The notes under the pieces: generated by a model
Told to the model about the DNA's origin: nothing
Database searches by the model: none
The model's input: only the letters and a program-made list of their open reading frames with translations
Shown here: positions 9,016 through 18,679 of the stretch, piece by piece
How positions within the stretch are numbered: the stretch's first letter is position 1
How the letters are laid out: each line of letters opens with the position of its first letter
Assembly (NCBI RefSeq): GCF_014353015.1
Contig: NZ_CP060704.1
Span: 5,481,001-5,545,000 of the forward strand
Source of the DNA: Chitinimonas koreensis
GTDB lineage: Bacteria; Pseudomonadota; Gammaproteobacteria; Burkholderiales; Chitinimonadaceae
Direction of reading: 5' to 3'
DNA length: 64,000 nucleotides
Made by a program: the position numbers and the translations under genes

Positions 9016-9978
9016 CTAGCCGGCCTTGCGCGCCTGGGCTGCGGCACGCGGGTCGTGGCCCATCGGGTGCGGCTCCTGCCGCGCCTTGGCCAGTTCGATC
9101 TGCTTCTGCCGCTCGCGCGCGCTGGCGCGGGTCTTCTCGCTCAGCGTGTCCCAGCAATGCGGGCAGCTCACGCCGGGCGAATAGTGCGGCGACTGCCGCT
9201 CCTCGGCCGAGACGGCGCCGCCGCAGGCATGGCACAGGCCGTAGTCGCCGGCGCTGAGGTCGTGCCGCACGGTGACGCGGCCGTCGAACACGAAGCAGTC
9301 GCCCTGCCAGCGGCTGTCGGCCTGCGGCACGGTCTCGAGGTATTTGAGGATGCCGCCGCGCAGGTGGTAGACCTGCTCGAACCCCTCGCCGAGCATGAAG
9401 CTCGAGGCCTTCTCGCAGCGGATGCCGCCGGTGCAGAACATCGCCACCTTCTTGTGCCTGGCCGGGTCGAAATGCTGCCGCACGTAGTCGGGGAATTCGC
9501 GGAAGCTCTCGGTCTTCGGATCGACGGCGCCGTCGAAGGTGCCGAGCGCGACCTCGTAGTCGTTGCGCGTATCGATCAGCAGCACCTCGGGATCGGCGAT
9601 CAGCGCGTTCCAGTCCTGCGGCTCGACATAGGTGCCGACGCGCAGATTGGGATCGACGCCGTCCACCCCCATGGTGACGATCTCGCGTTTGAGCTTGACC
9701 TTGCAGCGGTAGAACGGCTGCTCGGCGCAGTAGCTCTCCTTGTGGTCGAGGTCGGCCAGCCGCGGATCGGCGCGCAGCCAGGCCAGGAGGCCGTCGATGC
9801 CGGCGCGGTCGGCGGCGACGGTGCCGTTGATGCCTTCGGGCGCCAGCAGCAGCGTGCCTTTCACGCCGTGCTCGGCCATGCATTGCTGCAGCGGCGCGCG
9901 CAGCGCCTGGAAATCGGGGAGGGTGACGAACTTGTAGAGGGCCGCCACCACGATGGGCGGGGCGTCGGGTCGGGTCAT
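9016..9978 (-). CDS. trhO: tRNA uridine(34) hydroxylase, rhodanese type
   Basis: A 320-residue YceA/TrhO protein, which hydroxylates uridine 34 of tRNAs as the first step to (m)cmo5U. Visible are the N-terminal acylphosphatase-like part (APEGINGTVA), a rhodanese domain with VLLIDTRNDYE, and the active-site loop with Cys182 and Cys188 (CTGGIRCEK). The C-terminal zinc-ribbon-like cysteines are CHACGG and CPHCW. The start at 9978 has an AGGAG at correct spacing; an in-frame ATG at 10071 would add 31 residues without family support. dienelactone hydrolase follows on the same strand. Confidence 0.9.
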   Translation of the reverse strand: MTRPDAPPIVVAALYKFVTLPDFQALRAPLQQCMAEHGVKGTLLLAPEGINGTVAADRAGIDGLLAWLRADPRLADLDHKESYCAEQPFYRCKVKLKREIVTMGVDGVDPNLRVGTYVEPQDWNALIADPEVLLIDTRNDYEVALGTFDGAVDPKTESFREFPDYVRQHFDPARHKKVAMFCTGGIRCEKASSFMLGEGFEQVYHLRGGILKYLETVPQADSRWQGDCFVFDGRVTVRHDLSAGDYGLCHACGGAVSAEERQSPHYSPGVSCPHCWDTLSEKTRASARERQKQIELAKARQEPHPMGHDPRAAAQARKAG

Positions 9979-10090
9979 GCGGATGCTCCTGGCGATCGTC
10001 CTCGCAAAGGACGGACCGGGTGGGTGGAATCGTGCGACGGGCGCCGTCGGCGCCCGTGCGGATTCTACCAAGCGCGCATGGCCGGCGCGG

Positions 10091-11055
10091 CTACAGCGGC
10101 TTCACCGGGATGCACAGCTCGCAGCTGAACTCGCCGGTCACCGGGTCGGTCCGGCCTTCCGGCGCGTAGTACTCGAAGCTCGGCCGCGCGTCGTACTGCA
10201 GGCCGCTGCCGGGCAGCCAGGCGCCGCACAGCTCGATCCAGGCCGCGCCGATGGTGGCCGGCGCGCCGCGGAAGGTGGTCACCGCGTAGCGGCCGCCCGG
10301 CAGCGTGGCCGGCAGGGCAGCGCCGCCGGGCACGAAGCCGTCGGGGATCTCGACGCAGGCGTCGTAGCGGCATTTCTCCGGCGGCGTGACGCTCGGATCG
10401 TCGAGGCCGATGCCGTAGCAGGCGCGGCCTTCGAGCCCGTTGGCGCGCAGCCAGGGGCCGACCGTCTCGCGCCAGAACACGCCGATTCCGGGTCCGTAGG
10501 GCCGATGTAGCGCAGGTAGGCCACCTTGACCGGGGCCAGCTCGACCAGTTTCACGTCCATCTCGTTCTCCATCTCGTCGCAGGAGCCCGCATCATGGCCG
10601 CCGCCGTCCGGGCCGGCCTGATCGCGCTTGCTGGACGCCTGATCGGGATTGCTGTCCTGCGGCTGCCGCACCCGCGCCAGCAGCGCCGCCTGCCGCGCCG
10701 GGGTGTCGCTGCGCCAGGCGCTCGGCGTGACGCCGAACTGCAGCTTGAAGGCGCGCGCGAATGCCTCGCCCGAGCCGAAGCCGACCGTCAGCGCGACTTC
10801 GAGCACCGGCATCGCCGGCCGCTGGGCCAGCAGGTGCGCGCCGACCTCGAGCCGGCGCCGGCGCAGGTAGTCGCCCAGCGTCTCGCGCATCCAGCCAGCG
10901 AACAGGCGATGGAAATGGTAGGGCGAGAAATGCGCCACCTCGGCCAGCGCGGCGAGATCGAGCGGCGCGTCGAGGTGGCGGTCGATATGGTCGAGCACGC
11001 GGTTCATGCGCCGCGCGTATTCGGCGCGGCTGTGCCGCGCTGCGGTGCGGTCCAC
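10091..11055 (-). CDS. AraC-type regulator with GyrI-like effector domain, frameshifted
   Basis: The N-terminal about 110 residues carry two AraC helix-turn-helices (LAEVAHFSPYHFHRLF and VALTVGFGSGEAFARAF). After a Gln/Asp-rich linker a GyrI-like (SOUL/AraC effector-binding) domain begins with VKLVELAPVKVAYLRYIGP and continues in another frame with VFWRETVGPWLRANG to VTGEFSCELCIPVKPL. The break is at about 10499: one extra T on the minus strand gives YIGPYGPGIGVFW and a 321-residue protein, so a missing base in the assembly is likely. Such proteins bind small amphipathic compounds and control their own operon or exporters. It starts 6 nt after the YiaA-like gene and is probably in its operon. 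Confidence 0.85.
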
Positions 11056-11061
11056 GGCGGC

Positions 11062-11499
11062 CTAGGGCGTTTCGCCCGCGTCCTTGTCGAAGCCGTCGCC
11101 GCCGAGCAGCGCGACGTCGCGCACGTTCTTCTGCACCGCCACGGCGCCGAACAGGCTGAACAGGTAGCCCATGGCGTAGAAGCCCTTTTCGCTCATGCCC
11201 AGCGTGGCGTTCCACAGCCCGACCAGCAGCAGCAGGACCGACAGGACGAGCGACAGCCAGCACAGGCCGTAGTAGAGCCCGGTGACCGGGATGCCTTCGA
11301 GCCGGTCGCGCACCGACTTCTGCAGCGAGACGGCGGAGAACAGGCCGTACAGCAGCAGCACCAGGTAGTAGCCCTTCTCGTTGAGCTGCATCGCGGCGTT
11401 CCACAGGCCGGCGAGGAAGCCGCCGGCGCCGACGCACAACGCTGCCCAGGACGCGCCGATGAAGGCGCCGGTCGGCCGCTGCGTGATTGCTTTTCTCAT
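11062..11499 (-). CDS. YiaA/YiaB-type inner membrane protein
   Basis: A 145-residue protein with four hydrophobic segments arranged as two similar halves: GLWNAAMQLNEKGYY and GLWNATLGMSEKGFY each follow a membrane helix, and each is followed by another helix and a QK(S/N)VRD signature. This duplicated pattern is that of the YiaA/YiaB family of unknown function. The ATG at 11499 follows GGGGAGA. The AraC/GyrI regulator starts 6 nt downstream. Confidence 0.85.
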   Translation of the reverse strand: MRKAITQRPTGAFIGASWAALCVGAGGFLAGLWNAAMQLNEKGYYLVLLLYGLFSAVSLQKSVRDRLEGIPVTGLYYGLCWLSLVLSVLLLLVGLWNATLGMSEKGFYAMGYLFSLFGAVAVQKNVRDVALLGGDGFDKDAGETP

Positions 11500-11559
11500 G
11501 GTTTCTCCCCGAAAGAGATCGCTTCGGTGCGAAGCGAACGGGAGTATGCCGGGAGGCAC

Positions 11560-11795
11560 GAAAGGTGGAAGGTGAAAAGTGAGAAAGACGCGTGAAACGT
11601 GAAAGGTGAAATGTGAAAGGTGGAACCCCATCCCCACCCCAGCCCTCCCTTGAAGGGGAGGGAGCCCGATTGCGACACGTTCGACGAGCGCTGCCGATAG
11701 GGCTGGCACGCCCTGCCCCTCCCCTTCAAGGGGAGGTTGGGAGGGGGATGGGGTTCCACGTTTCACCTTTCACGTTTCACCTTTCACATTTCATG
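11560..11795. repeat. Long inverted repeat made of GTGAAAG-like units and CCCTCCCC palindromes
   Basis: Two arms of about 70 nt (11590-11662 and 11716-11795) are near-perfect inverted copies. From outside in, each arm has 4-5 tandem heptamers of the type GTGAAAG or GTGAAAC, then GGAACCCCATCCCC, then a CCTCCCCTTGAAGGGGAGG palindrome; a 54-nt centre separates them. The outer end stops 3 nt short of the phaC stop codon, so phaC transcripts (minus strand) run straight into it. It fills the whole interval between phaC and the YiaA-type gene. Confidence 0.8.
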
Positions 11796-11798
11796 GCC

Positions 11799-13535
11799 TC
11801 ACCTGAACACATACGTCCCCGGCGCATCCCCCAGCTTCCGATACTGCCGATTGCTCATCGGCGGCGGATTGACGCGCGGCCCGCAACGCTCCGCCAGCCA
11901 GGCCGCCCAGCCCGGCCACCACGAGCCCGGCGTCTTGTGCTGCGCCGCCAGCCAGACTTCGGGCCGCTCGCCGCGGCCGGCCTCGCCCTGCCAGAAGCTG
12001 CGGCGCGAAGCCGGCGACGGCGGGTTGACCATGCCCAGGATGTGGCCCGAGGTCGACAGCGTGAAGCGCACCGGGCCGCGCACCCGCTCGACCAGCTTGA
12101 AGGTGCTCTTCCACGGCGCGATGTGATCCTCCTCGGCTGCCACCATGAACAGCGGCTGGGTGATCCGGCCCAGGTCGATCGGCTGGCCGGCCAGGGTCAG
12201 GCTGTCGGGCTGCACCATCCGGTTGTTGAGGTAGAACTCGCGCAGGTAGAAGCGGTGCATGGCGGCCGGCATGCGGGTGGCGTCGGTGTTCCAGAACAGC
12301 ACGTCCATCGCGCGCGGCGTCTCGCCCATCAGGTAGTTCGACACCACGTAGTTCCAGATCAGGCTGTTGGGCCGCAGCATGCGGAAGCTGGCCGCCATCT
12401 GGCCGCCGTCCAGATAGCCCTGCTTCTCCATCAGCCCGTCGATCACGGCGAGGCCGTCCTCGTCGATGAACACCTCGATGTCGCCCGGCTCGCTGAAATC
12501 GGTCAGCGCGGTCAGGAGCGTCCAGTGCGCCACCGGCACCTTGGCCGGATCGCGCCGGTTGGCCCAGGCCATGTACAGCGCCAGCAGCGTGCCGCCGATG
12601 CAGTAGCCCAGCGCATGCACCTGCTCGCTGCGGCCCACGCTCTGCGCCACCTCGATCGCGCGGGCGGCACCGTCGACCAGGTAGTCGTCGAAGCTCAGCC
12701 CGGCATCGTCGGCGCCGGGATTGTTCCAGCTGGTGACGAAGACGTTGAAGCCCTGGCCGACCAGGTACTCGACCATCGATTTGCCCGGCGCCAGGTCGAG
12801 GATGTAGTACTTGTTGATCCACGGCGTGATCAGCACCAGCGGCATGGCGTGCACCGTGTCGGTGGCCGGCGCGTAGTGGATCACTTCCAGCAGTCGGTTG
12901 CGGTAGACCACGCTGCCCGGCGTCAGCGCCAGGTTGCCGCCGACGGTGAACGGCGCGGTGTCGGTCATGCTCACCTCGCCTTGCTTCAGGTCGCCCGCCA
13001 GGTTGCGCAGGCCCTGCGCCAGGCTGGCGCCGCCGGTCTCGGCCGCACGCCGCTGCGCCACCGGGTTGGTGGCCAGGAAATTGGTCGGCGCCAGCGCGTT
13101 CAGGCTCTGCCGCAGCCAGAACGCGCTCTTGCGCCGCTCGGCCTCGGTCAGGCCCGGCGAGCGGTACAGCATGTCCTGGATCCAGCGCGTCTGCATCAGG
13201 TAGGCCTCCTTGACGAAGTCCCAGCGCGGATCGTCGCGCCAGACCGGGTCGGCGAAGCGCTGGTCCTCCGGGTTGGGCGGGAACACGTCGCTGTCGGGCG
13301 CGCCGAGGAAACGCGCCAGGGTCTGCTGCTGCAGGGTGGCGACGTCGTGGCCGTAGCGCGTCAGCGCCGAGGCCAGCTCGACCGGGCTGCACAGCCAGGA
13401 GGCGGCCGCCTTGGCGTGGATGCCGGCCAGGCCCCACGGGTCGAAGGCCTGGCGCAACTGGTGCTTGAGCGTGGCGTAGCGGACTTCCTGCTCCTCGAGC
13501 CAGCGCGCGCGGCCGGCGGCAAGCGAATCGGACAT
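11799..13535 (-). CDS. phaC: Class I polyhydroxyalkanoate synthase
   Basis: Polymerises hydroxyacyl-CoA into polyhydroxyalkanoate at the granule surface. The 578-residue length fits class I PhaC. The lipase-like box is GYCIGG with the catalytic Cys, the acid lies in VAAEEDHIAPW, and the His in TLSTSGHILGMVNPP. The N-terminal FLATNP region and the C-terminal APGTYVFR ending are also typical. The start at 13535 has GGAG upstream; the 18 upstream in-frame codons are not family-like. No phaA, phaB, phasin or phaR is adjacent. Confidence 0.93.
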   Translation of the reverse strand: MSDSLAAGRARWLEEQEVRYATLKHQLRQAFDPWGLAGIHAKAAASWLCSPVELASALTRYGHDVATLQQQTLARFLGAPDSDVFPPNPEDQRFADPVWRDDPRWDFVKEAYLMQTRWIQDMLYRSPGLTEAERRKSAFWLRQSLNALAPTNFLATNPVAQRRAAETGGASLAQGLRNLAGDLKQGEVSMTDTAPFTVGGNLALTPGSVVYRNRLLEVIHYAPATDTVHAMPLVLITPWINKYYILDLAPGKSMVEYLVGQGFNVFVTSWNNPGADDAGLSFDDYLVDGAARAIEVAQSVGRSEQVHALGYCIGGTLLALYMAWANRRDPAKVPVAHWTLLTALTDFSEPGDIEVFIDEDGLAVIDGLMEKQGYLDGGQMAASFRMLRPNSLIWNYVVSNYLMGETPRAMDVLFWNTDATRMPAAMHRFYLREFYLNNRMVQPDSLTLAGQPIDLGRITQPLFMVAAEEDHIAPWKSTFKLVERVRGPVRFTLSTSGHILGMVNPPSPASRRSFWQGEAGRGERPEVWLAAQHKTPGSWWPGWAAWLAERCGPRVNPPPMSNRQYRKLGDAPGTYVFR

Positions 13536-13724
13536 CGGTGGACTCCATACGGATGGTATGTCCAGCTTAGCCCAAGGCAGCCGATGCATCGCCAGGCGGA
13601 CGGCCGCACGGGGTCGTCTGCCCGCCGGCCCGATAGGCCTCGCCGCAACACGGCCGGCGGTCCGCTCGCGTAGCGCGGCGGCCGCCCACTACACTGCCGC
13701 CTTTCGTCCCGCCCGCCGACCGCC

Positions 13725-16700
13725 ATGCGCCTCGCTCCGCTGCTCGCCCTCTTGTCCCTGCCCCTTTCCGCCGCGCCGCTGCTGTACGAGCCGGCGCTGT
13801 CGCCCGACGGCCGCACGCTGGCCTTCGTCTCGGGCGGCGACATCTGGACCGTGCCGGCCGCGGGCGGCGAGGCGCGCCTCTTGGTGTCGCACCCGGCCAC
13901 CGAATCGCGCCCGCTGTGGTCGCCCGACGGCAGCAAGCTGGCGTTCGCCTCGGCCCGCAGCGGCAACGGCGACCTCTACCTGCTCGACCTGGCCGCCAAC
14001 CAGCTGCGCCGGCTGAGCTGGGACGACCGCGCCGAACAGCCGAGCGGCTGGTCGGCCGATGGCCGCTGGATCTACTTCCACTCGGTGTCGCACGACATCC
14101 AGCGCATGAACGACGTCTACCGCGTCTCGGTCGACGGCGGCACGCCGATGCCGCTGGCGGCGCAGCGCTACCTCGACGAGAGCCAGGCGGCTCCCTCGCC
14201 CGACGGCCGCTGGCTGGCGCTGAACGCGCGCGCCTTCGGCCAGTGGTGGCGCCGCGGCGGCGCCCATATCGACCAGGACGAGCTGTGGCTGGCGCCGCAC
14301 GACGGTGCCGGCGACTGGCGCAAGCTGTCGCAGGACGGCAGCCGGTCGAGCTGGCCGATGTGGTCGGCCGACGGCCGGGCGCTGTGGTACGTCGGCAATC
14401 CGGGCGGCCAGGACAACCTGTACCGCCGGCCGCTCGACGGCCCGGCGCAGCGCATCACCGGCTTCGGCGACGGCCGCGTGCTGTGGCCGAGCATCGCGGC
14501 CGACGGCCGCACCATCGCCTTCGAGCGCGGCTATGCGCTGTGGACGCTCGACACCGCCAGCGGCGCGACGCGGCAGATTCACGTGAAACTGAGCGGCAGC
14601 GGCGCGGCGCCGGCGGTCGAGCGCTTCGCCGTCGGCGACAAGATCGAAGAGCTGCGGCTGTCGCCCGACGGCAAGCAGCTGGCCTTCGTCGCGCGCGGCG
14701 AGATCTGGCTGGCGCCGGCCGCCGGCGGCGCCGCGACGCGGCTGACCCGCACGGCCGCGGCCGAAGCGCAGCTCGACTGGTCGCCCGACGGCAGGCAATT
14801 GGTCTACCAGTCGCTGCGCAACGGCGCCGGCGAGATCTGGCGCATGGAACTGGCCAGCCGCAGCGAAAGCCGGGTCGGCGCGGCGACGGCGTCCGCAGCG
14901 ACGGCTGCCGATGCCTTCCCGCGCTTCTCGCCCGATGGCCGCCGCGTGGCCTGGCTGCGCGACGGCCGCGCGCTGATGGTGCGCGAGCTGGCCGGCGGCG
15001 CCGAGAAGCTGCTGGCCAAGGTGCGGACCGGCCGCCCGCCGATCTGGGCCGACGCGCCGCTGGCCTGGGCGCCGGACGGCCAGGCGATCGCCGTGGTCGA
15101 GCTCGGCGAGCGGCTGCTGGCCAACGTGACGCGCATCGCGCTCGACGGCCGCGCCGAGCGGCTGACCGCCTTCGCCAGCCCCGGCACCGGCAAGAAGCTG
15201 TGGTTCCGGCCCGAGGACCAGGGCTACGGCCAGCCGGTGCTGCAATGGCGCGCCGACGGCCGCGTGCTGTGGTGGCGCGGCTTCCAGCACAGCGAGGCCG
15301 GCGGCCGGCTGGTCGAGATCCCGCTGGCGCCGCCGGCGCCGCTCGGGGCCGACGGCGAGCCGCAGCGCACGCCGTTCACGGTCGACGCCGCCTGGGCGCG
15401 CAGCCATGCCGCGCTGCTGCCGATCGCGCTCGACAGCCAGTATTTCGCCGCCGAGCGCGACGGCAAGGCGCTGGCCCTGGTCGGACTGGTCGCCGGCCAG
15501 GCCAATATCTGGCGCTGGCGTCCCAATGAACTGCCGCGCCAGCTGTCGTTCAGCAACGGCACCAAGCATTCGCTGCAGCTCGACGCCGACGGCCGCAACG
15601 CCTGGTACCTCGACGGCGGCAAGCTCTGGACGGTGGCGCTCGACGACGGCGCCGTGCCGCGCGCGGTGGCGCTGCAGGCCGAGGCCGAGGTGGAATTCGA
15701 AGCCGACAAGCAGGCGGTGTTCGCCGAGGCCTGGCAAACGCTGGCCGAGTTCTTCTACGACCCGGCCTTCCACGGCCAGGACTGGGCCGCGCTGAAGGCG
15801 CGCTATGCGCCGTGGGTGGCCGCCGCGCAGAGCCGCGACGAATTGCGCCGCGTGCTGTGGCTGATGATCGGCGAGCTCGACAGCTCGCACACCGGCCTGT
15901 CGGCGCCGCGCAGCGAGACGCCGACCACGCTGGGCCGGCTGGCGGCCGACTTCGACCGTACCGCCGCCGAGCGCGACGGCACGCTGCGACTGGCCGCGGT
16001 GGTGGCCGACGGCCCGGCCGCCAACGCGGGGCTCGCGGCCGGCGACACGCTGCTGGCCGTCGACGGCGAAACGCTGGCGCGCGGCGACAACCTCGACCGG
16101 CTGCTCGACGGCAAGATCGGCAAGCGCGTCGCGCTCGCCGTGGCCGGCCGCGACGGCAAGCCGCGCACGGTCTGGCTCAAGCCGGTCGGCTTCGCCGACG
16201 AGGGCACGCTGCGCTACCGCCAGTGGGTGGCCGCCAACCGCACCGAAGTGCGCCGGCTCAGCGGCGGCAAGCTCGACTACCTGCACCTGATCGACATGCG
16301 CGAGTCCTCGCTCGACCAGTTCCACCTCGACCTCGACGCCGAGCGCCAGGCGGCCGAGGGGCTGGTGATCGACGTGCGCAACAACTACGGCGGCATGATC
16401 GACAGCTGGGCGCTCGACACGCTGGCGCGGCGCAGCCACTACAGCTTCACCGCCCGCGCGCTGCCGACCGCGCCGGGCCGGCTGGCGGTCGGCCAGCAGC
16501 TGCTCGAACGGCCGACGGTGCTGCTGACCAACAAGATCACGCTGTCGGACGGCGAGGTGTTCACCGAGGGCTACCGCGCCATGGGCCTGGGCCGCGTGGT
16601 CGGCGAGCCGGGTGCGGGCTGGGTGATCTTCACCTCGTTCAAGGTGCTGGTGGACGGCTCGGTGCTGCGGCTGCCGTTCGGCCGGGTGCTGTCGACCGCC

Positions 16701-16814
16701 AATGGCGACGATCTCGAAAGCGGGCCGCGGCCGGTCGACGTGGCGGTGCCGGCCTCGATCGGCACGGCCGGCGATGCGCAGCTGAAGGCGGCGGTGAAGG
16801 TGCTGCTGCATTGA
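13725..16814 (+). CDS. Tricorn-like S41 serine peptidase with beta-propeller
   Basis: A 1029-residue protein with a short signal peptide (MRLAPLLALLSLPLSAA), so probably periplasmic or secreted. Residues about 20-640 hold many PD40/TolB-type repeats of the form LSPDGRTLAFVSGGDIW, making one or two beta-propellers. A PDZ domain lies at about 745-810, and the S41 peptidase core around it: His near residue 722 in GELDSSHTG and Ser near residue 940 in KITLSDGEVFTEGYR match the tricorn catalytic His and Ser. A Glu acid near residue 990 was not pinpointed. It is divergent from phaC. Tricorn-like enzymes degrade oligopeptides; the exact role here is unknown. Confidence 0.87.
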   Translation: MRLAPLLALLSLPLSAAPLLYEPALSPDGRTLAFVSGGDIWTVPAAGGEARLLVSHPATESRPLWSPDGSKLAFASARSGNGDLYLLDLAANQLRRLSWDDRAEQPSGWSADGRWIYFHSVSHDIQRMNDVYRVSVDGGTPMPLAAQRYLDESQAAPSPDGRWLALNARAFGQWWRRGGAHIDQDELWLAPHDGAGDWRKLSQDGSRSSWPMWSADGRALWYVGNPGGQDNLYRRPLDGPAQRITGFGDGRVLWPSIAADGRTIAFERGYALWTLDTASGATRQIHVKLSGSGAAPAVERFAVGDKIEELRLSPDGKQLAFVARGEIWLAPAAGGAATRLTRTAAAEAQLDWSPDGRQLVYQSLRNGAGEIWRMELASRSESRVGAATASAATAADAFPRFSPDGRRVAWLRDGRALMVRELAGGAEKLLAKVRTGRPPIWADAPLAWAPDGQAIAVVELGERLLANVTRIALDGRAERLTAFASPGTGKKLWFRPEDQGYGQPVLQWRADGRVLWWRGFQHSEAGGRLVEIPLAPPAPLGADGEPQRTPFTVDAAWARSHAALLPIALDSQYFAAERDGKALALVGLVAGQANIWRWRPNELPRQLSFSNGTKHSLQLDADGRNAWYLDGGKLWTVALDDGAVPRAVALQAEAEVEFEADKQAVFAEAWQTLAEFFYDPAFHGQDWAALKARYAPWVAAAQSRDELRRVLWLMIGELDSSHTGLSAPRSETPTTLGRLAADFDRTAAERDGTLRLAAVVADGPAANAGLAAGDTLLAVDGETLARGDNLDRLLDGKIGKRVALAVAGRDGKPRTVWLKPVGFADEGTLRYRQWVAANRTEVRRLSGGKLDYLHLIDMRESSLDQFHLDLDAERQAAEGLVIDVRNNYGGMIDSWALDTLARRSHYSFTARALPTAPGRLAVGQQLLERPTVLLTNKITLSDGEVFTEGYRAMGLGRVVGEPGAGWVIFTSFKVLVDGSVLRLPFGRVLSTANGDDLESGPRPVDVAVPASIGTAGDAQLKAAVKVLLH

Positions 16815-16821
16815 TAGCAAT

Positions 16822-16890
16822 GTAGGAGCGGCTTCAGCCGCGAATGGCGTCTGCTCGCCTGTCGCGATTCGCGGCTGAAGCCGCTCCTAC
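16822..16890. repeat. REP family A inverted pair
   Basis: Two head-to-head copies of GTAGGAGCGGCTTCAGCCGCGA separated by about 25 nt, just after the tricorn-like gene stop. The same unit recurs at 25312-25377. It may act as a transcript-end hairpin. Confidence 0.85.
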
Positions 16891-16906
16891 AAGACCCGCA
16901 CCCCAG

Positions 16907-16972
16907 GTAGGTCGGACTTCAGTCCGACTGCGCCGCCAGGAGAAATCGCCGTCGGACTGAAGTCCGACCTAC
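16907..16972. repeat. REP family B inverted pair
   Basis: Two inverted copies of GTAGGTCGGACTTCAGTCCGAC separated by about 24 nt. Related units are at 8098-8118 and 24477-24544. Confidence 0.85.
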
Positions 16973-17005
16973 GGTGCATGACCGGACGGTGGAGCCCGCT
17001 CGGCC

Positions 17006-17098
17006 AACCCTCTCCCCCCGGGAGAGGGCAGGGTGAGGGAGCGACGGTCGAGCAACAGCCGACCGCAGTGACTGAGCGGAACCGTCGCCCCCTCACCC
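17006..17098. repeat. CCCTCTCCC-type palindromic repeat
   Basis: Starts with an ACCCTCTCCCCCCGGGAGAG palindrome, and 17031-17048 (GGGTGAGGGAGCGACGGT) is repeated inverted at 17081-17098 with one mismatch. A related element is at 21316-21446. 17099-17373 shows no gene and leads to the sphingomyelinase start. Confidence 0.7.
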
Positions 17099-17373
17099 GC
17101 CCCGCTCCCGCACAACAGGAACGGACGCCTCCCCCTGACGGGAACGGTGCTTTGAAGCCCGCACCTGCCCATGCCAGGGGCTCCGAGCAGCGCACCGTCC
17201 CCCATCGAAAAATCCCCGCCCCCCATCGGCCGGCTTATGTCGCCCGACATGGCCGCGACACACGCGGTCCGCACGATCGCCCCCTGGCCCGGACCGGACC
17301 GCCGCACGGCGGCCGAGCGACGGCCCGCAGTCGTCGCCCGGCGCCTGCGCATCGCACCGAGGGGGCCGTTTCC

Positions 17374-18672
17374 ATGCACCACATCCTTCGCCTCGCGCTG
17401 CTGGCCCTGTGCCTGCTGGCATCGCGCGCATTCGCCGAGACCTATGTCTACGTCACCAACGACACGGCGCAGACCGTCTACCTGAATACCGTCCAGTCCG
17501 GCGACAAGCAGCTGGCCGAAGGCACCCACTGGGGCCGCTACGCCACCAGCATCGCGCCCTACGCCACCGCCAAGGTGCTGTGGATGAACCGCGACCAGGG
17601 CATCACCAACGGCAAGACCTTCCGCTTCGACACCACCGTGAGCCAGGGCAGCGGCAGCGTGGTGCTGCAGCAGCAGCTGACCGGCAAGCTGATCGGCAGC
17701 AGCATCGTCCACTCGGCCAAGGCGGCCGATTTCAACGAGCCGTGGCGCAGCGACCGCGACATCCACAACGCCGCCACCCGCTTCAACGCGCTGGCCACCA
17801 CGCTGTCCTACCGCGCCCAGTTCACCGGCGGTTACGACGACATCTACTACGTGGTCCACCCGCAGCCGAAGCAGGAAACCCTGGCCGCCGCCGACGAATT
17901 CAAGGTGCTGAGCTGGAACATCTGGGGCGTGGTCGGCGCCTCGCAGATCTGCGAGCGCTGGGCCCAGGTGCCGGCCTTCGCCCGCAACTACGACGCCATC
18001 GTGTTCTCCGAGGCCTTCGACAACGGCTGCCGCGACCAGCTGCGCGCCGGCCTCGCCGCCGAGTTCCCCTACCAGACCCAGGTGGTCGACCAGTCGGGCA
18101 ACTTCGAGGACGGCGGCGTGTTCATCGCCAGCCGCTGGCCGATCGCGCGCGAGGCGCAGATCGTCTACCCGAACTGCGCCAACACCGACTGCCTGTCGAA
18201 CAAGGGCGCGATGTACGTGCAGATCCTCAAGCAGGGCCGGACCTACCACCTGGCCGGCACCCATACCCAGGCCTGGAACGGCACCAGCGAGCGCGCGGTG
18301 CGGCTGGATCAGCTGAGCCAGCTCAAGCGTTTCGTCGACGGCCTCGCGCCGGCCGCCACCGACGCGCTGCTGTACGCCGGCGACCTCAACGTCGACTACT
18401 ACGCCACACCCGACGACTACCAGCGCATGCTGAGCATCCTCAACGCCAGCAAGCCGGCCAGCCTGGGCCACCGCTACAGCTACGACCCGGTGGTCAACGC
18501 GCTCGGCTCGGACGGCCAGGAATACCTCGACTACGTGCTGGTCTCCAACGCCCACAAGCCGGCGCGCAGCGGCCAGAACGAGGTGATGGTCTACCGCAGC
18601 CTGGCGCCGGCGCTGTGGTCGACGCGCGACCTGTCGGACCACTTCGCGGTCGCCGGCCGCTTCGCCTTCTGA
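17374..18672 (+). CDS. Secreted sphingomyelinase C-like phosphodiesterase
   Basis: A 432-residue protein with a signal peptide (MHHILRLALLALCLLASRAFA). The first 140 residues of the mature part form an extra beta-rich domain; then comes an endonuclease/exonuclease/phosphatase-fold domain with the neutral sphingomyelinase motifs: LSWNIWGVVG, IVFSEAFDNGC (metal Glu), DGGVFIASRWPI, GTHTQAW, GDLNVDYY, LDYVLVS and the final LSDHFAVAG with the catalytic His. It should split sphingomyelin or related phospholipids outside the cell, as a haemolysin-like factor or for phosphate/lipid nutrition. The start at 17374 begins at the signal peptide; an in-frame upstream extension runs through repeats and is rejected. 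A membrane-anchored partner gene starts 7 nt after the stop. Confidence 0.88.
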   Translation: MHHILRLALLALCLLASRAFAETYVYVTNDTAQTVYLNTVQSGDKQLAEGTHWGRYATSIAPYATAKVLWMNRDQGITNGKTFRFDTTVSQGSGSVVLQQQLTGKLIGSSIVHSAKAADFNEPWRSDRDIHNAATRFNALATTLSYRAQFTGGYDDIYYVVHPQPKQETLAAADEFKVLSWNIWGVVGASQICERWAQVPAFARNYDAIVFSEAFDNGCRDQLRAGLAAEFPYQTQVVDQSGNFEDGGVFIASRWPIAREAQIVYPNCANTDCLSNKGAMYVQILKQGRTYHLAGTHTQAWNGTSERAVRLDQLSQLKRFVDGLAPAATDALLYAGDLNVDYYATPDDYQRMLSILNASKPASLGHRYSYDPVVNALGSDGQEYLDYVLVSNAHKPARSGQNEVMVYRSLAPALWSTRDLSDHFAVAGRFAF

Positions 18673-18679
18673 GGCGGCG

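Noticed and set aside
10279..10499. Regulator ending in the first frame (SACSGARRSAPG... tail)
   Set aside because: The tail is out of frame with the GyrI-like domain that continues in the next frame; one missing base explains both.
11585..11795. CRISPR array made of the GTGAAAG repeats
   Set aside because: Units are 7-8 nt, contiguous and without spacers, and arranged as an inverted repeat. No cas genes are present.
16978..17373. Extended N-terminus of the sphingomyelinase
   Set aside because: The extension runs through palindromic repeats, is Arg/Pro-rich, and would bury the clear signal peptide starting at 17374.
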